The notes beneath the pieces were generated by a model. It saw nothing but the letters and a program-made list of their open reading frames with translations. It had not been told where the DNA came from and did not search any database. From Rhodococcus sp. G-MC3 (GTDB taxonomy: Bacteria; Actinomycetota; Actinomycetes; Mycobacteriales; Mycobacteriaceae), in NCBI RefSeq assembly GCF_030063335.1, contig NZ_JASISW010000001.1, forward strand, positions 62,001-126,000: a stretch of DNA of 64,000 bases, given 5' to 3'. Below are positions 57,142-64,000 of this stretch, one piece after another. The position numbers were made by a program, and so were the translations under genes. Within the stretch, counting starts at the first letter, position 1; every line of letters begins with the position of its first letter.

Positions 57142-57696
57142 ATGGGTCTCGAGGAGAAGCTTCCGAGCGGCTTTCTACTGAGCACAGTGGAAGGGCTCGC
57201 CGGTTACGTCCGTAAGGGCTCACTGTGGCCTGCCACGTTCGGTCTCGCATGCTGCGCAATCGAAATGATGGCTACCAGCTCCGGGCGATTCGACATCGCG
57301 CGCTTCGGAATGGAGGCCTTCCGGGCGTCACCGAGACAGGCAGACCTGATGATCGTCGCGGGGCGGGTGAGTCAAAAAATGGCGCCGGTACTCCGGCAGA
57401 TCTACGACCAGATGGCGGAACCGAAATGGGTTCTCGCGATGGGTGTGTGCGCGTCCTCGGGCGGAATGTTCAACAATTACGCGATAGTTCAGGGCGTCGA
57501 CCATGTCGTGCCGGTCGACATTTATCTACCAGGGTGCCCACCCCGGCCAGAAATGCTGCTCGACGCGATTCTGAAGTTGCACGAGAAAATCCAAGAGATG
57601 CCACTCGGCGTGGACCGCGAGAAAGTTGCCCGTGCCGCGGAAGAAGCCGCACTCAAGTCTCGGCCGACCATCGAGCTGAAAGGGTTGCTGCGGTGA
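57142..57696 (+). CDS. nuoB: NADH-quinone oxidoreductase subunit B
   Basis: NuoB holds the terminal N2 [4Fe-4S] cluster that passes electrons to quinone. The cluster cysteines are visible in [20 protein letters not shown] and [10 protein letters not shown]. 184 residues, normal length. It follows nuoA after 43 bases and its stop overlaps the nuoC GTG by four bases. Confidence 0.96.
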   Translation: MGLEEKLPSGFLLSTVEGLAGYVRKGSLWPATFGLACCAIEMMATSSGRFDIARFGMEAFRASPRQADLMIVAGRVSQKMAPVLRQIYDQMAEPKWVLAMGVCASSGGMFNNYAIVQGVDHVVPVDIYLPGCPPRPEMLLDAILKLHEKIQEMPLGVDREKVARAAEEAALKSRPTIELKGLLR

Positions 57697-58346
57697 CCGC
57701 CGATCGACGGGGAATGTTCGGTGTGCACGGTTCCGGCGACACGTCGGGCTATGGCAGATTGGTCGTTCCAGTTCTCGCCCAGGGTAGTTCAGCGCGCCCG
57801 TTCGGCGGATACTTCGATGCAGTGGCGGACGATCTCGAAGGCTCGTTGCACTCGGCCGGAGTGGAATTCGACGATGCGATCGAGGCAGTCATCGTATTTC
57901 GCGGCGAGTTCACTCTGCACGTTCGGCGAGAACATCTACTTCGTGTAGCGACGACCCTGCGAAACCAGCCCGAACTTCGCTTCGAAATGTGCCTGGGGGT
58001 GAACGGGGTTCATTACCCACAGAACGAAGGACGCGAGCTCCATGCGTCGTATCCGTTGCTGTCGATCACCCACAATCGCCGTATTCGGTTGGAAGTCTCT
58101 GTGCCCGAATCGGATCCGCACATACCAAGCTTGGTCGGAATTTACCCCACGAACGACTGGCACGAGCGCGAGACCTACGACTTCTTCGGCATCCAGTTCG
58201 ACGGTCATCCCTCGCTCACTCGAATTCAGATGCCCGACGATTGGGTCGGCCATCCCCAACGCAAGGACTATCCCCTCGGCGGAATACCGGTCGAGTACAA
58301 AGGCGCCAGCATTCCTCCACCCGATCGACGGCGGGAGTACAACTAG
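57693..58346 (+). CDS. nuoC: NADH-quinone oxidoreductase subunit C
   Basis: NuoC is part of the peripheral arm next to NuoD. I start at GTG 57693 (217 residues), which overlaps the nuoB stop; the frame is open farther upstream inside nuoB. The family motif is [24 protein letters not shown] followed by [11 protein letters not shown]. The next gene starts on the base after its stop. Confidence 0.94.
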   Translation: MTADRRGMFGVHGSGDTSGYGRLVVPVLAQGSSARPFGGYFDAVADDLEGSLHSAGVEFDDAIEAVIVFRGEFTLHVRREHLLRVATTLRNQPELRFEMCLGVNGVHYPQNEGRELHASYPLLSITHNRRIRLEVSVPESDPHIPSLVGIYPTNDWHERETYDFFGIQFDGHPSLTRIQMPDDWVGHPQRKDYPLGGIPVEYKGASIPPPDRRREYN

Positions 58347-59678
58347 ATGACCGACTTCGCGGGCAACCACATCGCAGGTAGTGAAAAGGCTTTCACCGTG
58401 TCGGGGCAGGACTGGGACGACATTGTCGCGGCGGCGGCCGAGACTTCCGCAAGTTCGGCCGAGGAACGCATCGTCGTCAACATGGGGCCGCAGCACCCCT
58501 CGACGCACGGTGTACTGAGGCTCATCCTGGAGATCGAGGCCGAGACGGTCACCGAGGCCAGGTGTGGAATCGGCTACCTACACACCGGCATCGAGAAAAA
58601 TCTGGAGTTCCGTAATTGGACCCAGGGGGTCACGTTCGTCACCCGAATGGATTACCTGTCCCCGTTCTTCAACGAGACCGCGTACTGCCTCGGCGTCGAG
58701 AAGCTACTCGACATCACCGACGAGGTCCCCGAACGAGCGACCGTCGTACGGGTGATGTTGATGGAGCTCAACCGGATCTCCTCGCACCTCGTCGCATTGG
58801 CTACAGGCGGAATGGAACTCGGAGCCGTCACGGCGATGCTGTTCGGGTTCCGTGAACGCGAGTTGATACTCGATGTATTCGAGACAATCACCGGCCTCCG
58901 CATGAATCACGCCTACATCAGGCCGGGCGGGCTGGCCCAGGATCTTCCCGACGACGCTGTACCGAAGATTCGAGAACTATTGAAGGTCCTCCCTGGCAGG
59001 CTGCAGGACATGTCGAATCTGCTCGACGACAACCGAATCTGGAAGGCCCGCACCAAAGGAATCGGATATCTCGATCTCACCGGCTGTATGGCACTTGGGA
59101 TCACCGGCCCGATGCTCCGATCCACGGGCCTTCCTCACGATCTCCGTGTGTCGCAGCCATATTGCGGCTACGAAGACTACGAATTCGATGTCTGCGTCGA
59201 CTCCGGATGTGATGCGTACGGCCGCTACATCATTCGCGTAGCGGAGATGAAGGAGTCCCTCAAAATTGTCGAGCAAGCTCTGGATCGACTTCGACCCGGC
59301 CCGATCATGGTGGACGACAAGAAAATCGCCTGGCCTGCAGACCTCTCCGTCGGGCCCGACGGAATGGGTAACTCGACCGAGCACGTCCGCGACATCATGA
59401 ACACGTCGATGGAATCGCTGATACATCACTTCAAGCTGGTCACCGAGGGGTTCAGGGTGCCGCCGGGACAGGTGTACGTGGCGGTGGAATCGCCTCGAGG
59501 TGAACTCGGCGTCCACATGGTCAGTGACGGAGGAACCCGGCCGTTCCGAGTCCACTACCGCGATCCGTCGTTCACCAATCTTCAAGCTGTCGCCGCCACC
59601 TGCGAGGGAGGGATGGTCGCCGACGTCATCGCGGCCGTTGCGAGCATCGATCCCGTCATGGGCGGAGTGGACCGGTGA
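58347..59678 (+). CDS. nuoD: NADH-quinone oxidoreductase subunit D
   Basis: NuoD (443 residues, 49-kDa type) forms the quinone-binding site with NuoB. The conserved [16 protein letters not shown] with its histidines, [12 protein letters not shown] and [16 protein letters not shown] [10 protein letters not shown] are present. It adjoins nuoC with no gap and overlaps nuoE by four bases. Confidence 0.96.
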   Translation: MTDFAGNHIAGSEKAFTVSGQDWDDIVAAAAETSASSAEERIVVNMGPQHPSTHGVLRLILEIEAETVTEARCGIGYLHTGIEKNLEFRNWTQGVTFVTRMDYLSPFFNETAYCLGVEKLLDITDEVPERATVVRVMLMELNRISSHLVALATGGMELGAVTAMLFGFRERELILDVFETITGLRMNHAYIRPGGLAQDLPDDAVPKIRELLKVLPGRLQDMSNLLDDNRIWKARTKGIGYLDLTGCMALGITGPMLRSTGLPHDLRVSQPYCGYEDYEFDVCVDSGCDAYGRYIIRVAEMKESLKIVEQALDRLRPGPIMVDDKKIAWPADLSVGPDGMGNSTEHVRDIMNTSMESLIHHFKLVTEGFRVPPGQVYVAVESPRGELGVHMVSDGGTRPFRVHYRDPSFTNLQAVAATCEGGMVADVIAAVASIDPVMGGVDR

Positions 59679-60502
59679 GCGAGAAGGTGTACTTACAGCT
59701 CGGAACCCGCCCGATTCCGTATCCCGACGACGTGCGAGCGCGACTGGATCACGACGCTACAGCGATAGTTGCGCGGTACTCACCTCCTGACTCGCCCGAT
59801 CCGGAGATGGCACGGTCGGCCCTGCTGCCCCTTCTCCATCTCGTTCAATCGGAAGATGGCTACGTCTCCCCGGCCGGGATCGAATTCTGCGCAGCGAAAT
59901 TGGGACTCACGGGTGCCGAGGTCACAGCAGTCGCAACGTTCTACTCCATGTACCGCCGTGAACCGACCGGCGACTATTTGGTCGGGGTATGCACCAACAC
60001 ACTGTGCGCTGTGATGGGCGGGGACGCGATCCTCGAGGCACTGGAGGATCATCTCGACCCTTCGGACAACGCGGTGACATTGACTCACATCGAGTGCAAC
60101 GCCGCATGCGACTACGCACCGGTCGTGATGGTGAATTGGGAGTTCTTCGACAACCAGACACCTGAATCGGCACGTTCGCTGGTCGATGCGTTGCGCTCCG
60201 ATGAGGCGGTGGTTCCTACTCGTGGAGCGTCGCTGTGCACGTTCAGGGAGACGGAACGAATTCTCGCAGGCTTCCCCGACGACCGACTCGGAGCTGTCCA
60301 CGCAGGCGGTACCGCAGGCGCGCCGACCCTGGCCGGATTGCGCATCGCACAGCAGTCCGGAATGAGCGCGCCGGTGGCATCGACGCCGAGCGATACCGGT
60401 TCGGCGCCGCTGGGTTCGGAGGAAGCGAACGCGGCAGCCACGACCAAGGACAAGCCTGCTCCGGCACCCGAAGAATCCGTTCCGCCCGAGAAGGGAAACT
60501 GA
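59675..60502 (+). CDS. nuoE: NADH-quinone oxidoreductase subunit E
   Basis: NuoE binds a [2Fe-2S] cluster beside the NADH site. The ferredoxin-like domain has cysteines in [13 protein letters not shown] and [17 protein letters not shown]. At 275 residues it is longer than many NuoE because of a Ala/Pro/Glu-rich disordered tail after about residue 220. GTG start overlapping nuoD; nuoF begins one base after its stop. Confidence 0.93.
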   Translation: MSEKVYLQLGTRPIPYPDDVRARLDHDATAIVARYSPPDSPDPEMARSALLPLLHLVQSEDGYVSPAGIEFCAAKLGLTGAEVTAVATFYSMYRREPTGDYLVGVCTNTLCAVMGGDAILEALEDHLDPSDNAVTLTHIECNAACDYAPVVMVNWEFFDNQTPESARSLVDALRSDEAVVPTRGASLCTFRETERILAGFPDDRLGAVHAGGTAGAPTLAGLRIAQQSGMSAPVASTPSDTGSAPLGSEEANAAATTKDKPAPAPEESVPPEKGN

Positions 60503-60503
60503 C

Positions 60504-61802
60504 GTGCCATTGACGCCGGTACTGAGCAGCTATTGGGACGATCCAGAGTCCTGGACACTGGAAACCTATGAGCGCCATGGCGGTTACGTCGGTCTGCGGC
60601 GCGCATTCGAGATGGCGCCCGACGACATCATTGCGCTCGTCAAGGATGCTGGTCTACGCGGGCGAGGTGGGGCCGGCTTCCCCACTGGCATGAAGTGGAG
60701 CTTCATCCCGCAAGGCGACGGCAAGCCGCACTATCTTGTCGTCAACGCCGACGAGTCCGAGCCCGGCACGTGCAAGGATATGCCGCTACTACTCGCAACC
60801 CCTCAAGTGCTGCTGGAGGGAATCATCATCGCGGCGTACGCAATCCGCGCACACCGCGCCTACATCTATCTGCGCGGCGAAGTGGTTCCGGTCCTGAGGC
60901 GGGTGCATGCTGCCGTCGCCGACGCCTACGCTGCCGGCTACCTCGGTGCAGACATCATGGGGAGTGGGTTCGATCTGGACGTCGTTGTCCATGCGGGCGC
61001 CGGCGCATACATCTGTGGAGAAGAGACGGCGCAGCTCGATTCTCTCGAAGGCCGTCGGGGACAACCCCGCCTGCGTCCACCTTTTCCGGCTGTTGCCGGT
61101 CTCTATGCGTGCCCGACAGTGGTGAACAACGTCGAATCGATAGCCAGCGTGCCGGCCATCCTCAGGAACGGCGTCGACTGGTTTCGCTCGATGGGCAGCG
61201 AGAAATCTCCCGGTTTCACGCTCTACTCATTGTCCGGCCACGTCACAACACCCGGCCAGTACGAAGCACCACTAGGGATCACGCTGCGTGAACTCCTCGG
61301 GTACGCAGGCGGCGTTCGGGCGGGGCACTCGCTGAAATTCTGGACGCCCGGTGGCTCGTCAACGCCAATTTTCACCGACGAGCATCTCGATGTTCCGTTG
61401 GACTACGAGGGTGTCGGCGCCGCGGGGTCGATGCTCGGAACGAAGGCGCTTCAGATCTTCGACGACACCACGTGCGTCGTCCGCGCGGTCCGCCGTTGGA
61501 CGGAGTTCTACGCTCACGAGTCGTGCGGCAAATGCACACCCTGTCGCGAGGGGACATACTGGCTGGTCCAGATCTACGAGCGGCTCGAAACCGGCCGCGG
61601 CACGGAAGCCGATCTCGATACCCTTCTCGATATTGCGGACAGCATTCTCGGCAAGTCCTTCTGCGCACTCGGCGACGGCGCCGTCAGCCCGATCACTTCG
61701 TCGCTGAAGCACTTTCGTGACGAGTACGTCGCGCATATCGGCGCGCCGTGCCCGTTCGACCCACATCGTTCCACCCTGATGGCGGGAGAACTCACCTCAT
61801 GA
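60504..61802 (+). CDS. nuoF: NADH-quinone oxidoreductase subunit F
   Basis: NuoF is the NADH- and FMN-binding subunit. It contains [13 protein letters not shown], the NADH/FMN loop [22 protein letters not shown], and the [4Fe-4S] cysteines [12 protein letters not shown] with a fourth in [12 protein letters not shown]. 432 residues from GTG 60504. Its stop overlaps the nuoG start (ATGA). Confidence 0.96.
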   Translation: MPLTPVLSSYWDDPESWTLETYERHGGYVGLRRAFEMAPDDIIALVKDAGLRGRGGAGFPTGMKWSFIPQGDGKPHYLVVNADESEPGTCKDMPLLLATPQVLLEGIIIAAYAIRAHRAYIYLRGEVVPVLRRVHAAVADAYAAGYLGADIMGSGFDLDVVVHAGAGAYICGEETAQLDSLEGRRGQPRLRPPFPAVAGLYACPTVVNNVESIASVPAILRNGVDWFRSMGSEKSPGFTLYSLSGHVTTPGQYEAPLGITLRELLGYAGGVRAGHSLKFWTPGGSSTPIFTDEHLDVPLDYEGVGAAGSMLGTKALQIFDDTTCVVRAVRRWTEFYAHESCGKCTPCREGTYWLVQIYERLETGRGTEADLDTLLDIADSILGKSFCALGDGAVSPITSSLKHFRDEYVAHIGAPCPFDPHRSTLMAGELTS

Positions 61803-64000
61803 ACGGCGAAATCGAGACTGTCACCGTCACCATCGACGGAGCCGAAGTCCAGGTACCGTCAGGCACTCTCGTGATCAGAGCTGCCGAGATGAGCGGCATT
61901 CAGATCCCCAGGTTCTGCGATCACCCGTTGCTGGAGCCTGTTGGCGCGTGCCGCCAGTGCCTCGTCGAAGTCGAGGGTCAGCGAAAGCCAGTGGCATCGT
62001 GCACGACCACGGTGGCCGCCGGAATGGTGATTCACACCCAGGTCAGTTCACCCGCGGCGGCGAAAGCTCAGGAAGGGGTGATGGAACTCCTTCTGATCAA
62101 TCACCCCCTCGACTGTCCGATCTGTGACAAGGGCGGCGAGTGCCCGCTCCAGAACCAGGCGATGTCCTCCGGTCGGTCGGAATCGCGGTTCACCGACGTC
62201 AAGCGCACCTATCCCAAGCCGATACCTCTGTCCTCGGAAGTTCTTCTGGACCGAGAGAGATGTGTGCTGTGCGCCAGATGTACCCGTTTTTCACAGCAGA
62301 TAGCAGGTGACCCGTTCATCGAACTTATCGAACGCGGGGCGCTGCAACAGGTCGGCATCTACGAGAACGAACCGTTCGAGTCGTACTTCTCCGGCAACAC
62401 GGTCCAGATTTGCCCCGTTGGCGCGCTCACTGGCGCTGCCTACCGATTCCGCGCGCGACCGTACGATCTGGTGTCGACACCGAGCGCCTGCGAGCACTGT
62501 GCAAGCGGATGCGCGCAACGGACCGACCACCGCCGCGGCAAGGTTCTACGCCGCCTGGCGGGAGACGATCCGGCAGTCAATGAAGAGTGGAACTGCGATA
62601 AAGGACGGTGGGCATTCACCTATGCCACCGAACGTGATCGCCTTACTGGGCCTCTCGTTCGCGGATCCGACGGCGTACTCGCACCGGCCTCGTGGTCCGA
62701 AGCGATGGCGGCTGCCGCGGCAGGACTATCCGCGGCAGGTCGCGACGTCGGTGTACTCGTCGGCGGCCGATCGACACTAGAGGATGCGTACGCGTACTCG
62801 AAGTTCGCCCGAGTCACGCTCGGCACCAACAACATCGACTTCCGGGCCCGAGCACACAGCGACGAGGAGACCGCATTCCTTGCGGCGCACGTCGCCGGTC
62901 GTGAAATGGACGTCACCTACCAACGCCTGGAGCAGGCACCCATTGTGCTCCTCGTCGGCTTCGAGCCCGAGGAAGAATCCCCCATTGTCTTCCTTCGACT
63001 CCGCAAGGCCGTGCGTATCAACAATCAGAAGGTTCATGCCATCGCGCCGTTCGCCTCTCCCGGAGTCACCAAGCTCGGCGCCACGTTGATTCAGTGCCTT
63101 CCCACAGGCGAGGCTGCCGTTCTTGACCAACTGGACAACATGGGTCCCGGCACGATTGTCCTCATCGGTGAGCGGCTGGCCGAAACACCGGGTGGCCTCT
63201 CTGCGGTGGCGCAATTCGCGGCCAGGACAGAGGCGACCGTTGCGTGGATCCCTCGCCGCGCGGGCGATCGTGGCGCACTCGACATGGGCGTACTGCCGAA
63301 TCTCCTACCGGGTGGCCGTCCGGTAGGAGACAAGTCGGCTCGGACCGAATTGGCGCAGCACTGGGAAGTGTCCGAACTTCCCGACAAAACCGGCCTGTGC
63401 ACATCCGCGATCCTCGAGGCCGCGCGGTCGGGCTCGGCCCTGGTTATCGGCGGTGTGGAACTTGCGGACCTGCCTGATCCGGCAGGTGCCGCCGCAGCCA
63501 TCGACGTTGCGTCTTTCGTCGTCAGTCTCGAAATCAGACAGAGCAGCGTCACGGACCGCGCAGACGTCGTGTTTCCTGTTGCCCCCGTCGCAGAAAAAGC
63601 GGGCACGTTCGTGGACTGGGAAGGCAGGCCCAGATCGTTCGACTCGGCGATTTCCAGCGCACGTTCGCTGTCCGACGGCCGTGTGCTGCATGCACTTGCT
63701 GCCGAAATGGACTTCCCCATCGATCTGCCCGACGTTGCGACCGCCAGGAGCGAGATCGCTGCACTCTCGGTATGGTCGGGCAGCCGCATTGACTTCGTAT
63801 CCCGGCAGCACGGTGCGATACCCACTCCCGCAGCCGGTGAGGCTCTCCTTTCGACCTGGCGCATGCTGCTGGATTCAGGACGCATGCAGGACGGTGAGCC
63901 GCACCTCGCGGGAACATCGCGTACTCCCGTGGCTCGGTTGTCGGCATCGACAGCTCACGAAATCGGCGCGGTCCAAGGCGACTGGGTGACGGTGAGTTCA
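61799..64000 (+). CDS. nuoG: NADH-quinone oxidoreductase subunit G (partial, runs off window)
   Basis: NuoG is the large iron-sulphur subunit of the peripheral arm. The 734 codons in the window start [20 protein letters not shown]. The N-terminal [2Fe-2S] site has cysteines 40, 51, 54 and 68; next come the His-type motif [19 protein letters not shown] and the [4Fe-4S] [10 protein letters not shown], then a [11 protein letters not shown] molybdopterin-family segment and the long catalytic-like domain. No stop occurs before 64000, so the C-terminus and the following nuo genes lie outside. Confidence 0.95.
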   Translation, partial: MNGEIETVTVTIDGAEVQVPSGTLVIRAAEMSGIQIPRFCDHPLLEPVGACRQCLVEVEGQRKPVASCTTTVAAGMVIHTQVSSPAAAKAQEGVMELLLINHPLDCPICDKGGECPLQNQAMSSGRSESRFTDVKRTYPKPIPLSSEVLLDRERCVLCARCTRFSQQIAGDPFIELIERGALQQVGIYENEPFESYFSGNTVQICPVGALTGAAYRFRARPYDLVSTPSACEHCASGCAQRTDHRRGKVLRRLAGDDPAVNEEWNCDKGRWAFTYATERDRLTGPLVRGSDGVLAPASWSEAMAAAAAGLSAAGRDVGVLVGGRSTLEDAYAYSKFARVTLGTNNIDFRARAHSDEETAFLAAHVAGREMDVTYQRLEQAPIVLLVGFEPEEESPIVFLRLRKAVRINNQKVHAIAPFASPGVTKLGATLIQCLPTGEAAVLDQLDNMGPGTIVLIGERLAETPGGLSAVAQFAARTEATVAWIPRRAGDRGALDMGVLPNLLPGGRPVGDKSARTELAQHWEVSELPDKTGLCTSAILEAARSGSALVIGGVELADLPDPAGAAAAIDVASFVVSLEIRQSSVTDRADVVFPVAPVAEKAGTFVDWEGRPRSFDSAISSARSLSDGRVLHALAAEMDFPIDLPDVATARSEIAALSVWSGSRIDFVSRQHGAIPTPAAGEALLSTWRMLLDSGRMQDGEPHLAGTSRTPVARLSASTAHEIGAVQGDWVTVSS

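Overview
The window is chromosomal DNA from a high-GC actinobacterium of the order Mycobacteriales, most like Rhodococcus or a close relative. Evidence: dense GC-rich coding with many GTG and TTG starts and ATGA/GTGA overlaps; the dapF-miaA / DUF349 / miaB / recX-recA / clgR-psp-pgsA / ftsK / rnj-dapA-thyX / dapB order that I recall from the Rv2725c-Rv2773c block of Mycobacterium tuberculosis; a gluABCD glutamate importer next to recX as in corynebacteria; a single fructose PTS cluster; and a nuo (complex I) operon preceded by a homologue of Rv3143. Genus and species are inferred, because I could not run a search.

Layout. 119-7439: uracil-type permease, then a complete fructose PTS (ptsI divergent from fruR-fruK-fruA-ptsH). 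7496-16687: secreted propeller-like protein, hflX, dapF, miaA, LigB-like protein, DUF349 protein, membrane protein, miaB. 16841-20167: gluABCD, with an intercistronic hairpin after the binding protein and a terminator at the end. 20285-23530: recX, recA (two recognisable DNA-damage promoters), DUF3046 protein, glycosyltransferase. 23858-30118: TetR regulator, lipid kinase, small membrane protein, the envelope-stress set pspM-pspA-clgR, pgsA, N-acetylglutamate synthase-like GNAT, YciI protein. 30186-38129: ftsK, TIGR03085 protein, TSUP permease, RNase J, dapA, thyX. 38197-43217: an RHH/HicB-like regulator with a conspicuous operator array, a frameshifted zwf, a YcaQ-like DNA glycosylase, a flavodoxin-like protein, a membrane protein and dapB. 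43369-55352: ABC ATPase, then a six-gene minus-strand run (aldehyde dehydrogenase, APC permease, GMC oxidoreductase, CBS/nucleotidyltransferase protein, GH63-like glucosidase, zinc alcohol dehydrogenase), a DHFR-like protein and a 60-residue protein. 55524-55978: decayed maltokinase-cap-like gene. 56130-64000: degenerate receiver protein followed by nuoABCDEF and the first 734 codons of nuoG, which runs off the window.

How the parts work together. The fru cluster should phosphorylate fructose through EI, HPr and the fused EIIABC, and FruK makes fructose-1,6-bisphosphate. dapA, dapB and dapF belong to the lysine/diaminopimelate pathway. The recA-recX unit carries both a LexA-type box and a RecA-NDp (PafBC-type) promoter. 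clgR-pspA-pspM is an envelope-stress module whose regulator ends in an Ala-Ala tail. The GMC/ALDH/APC genes look like an uptake and two-step oxidation pathway for an amino alcohol such as choline, but the substrate is not proven.

I did not find a CRISPR array, prophage, insertion sequence, tRNA or rRNA. The most noteworthy signals are the TGACGYCA operator array around and inside the RHH gene, the zwf frameshift, the 14-bp perfect palindrome at the start of pspM, the dual recA promoters, the gluB-gluC hairpin, and the decayed maltokinase-cap gene.
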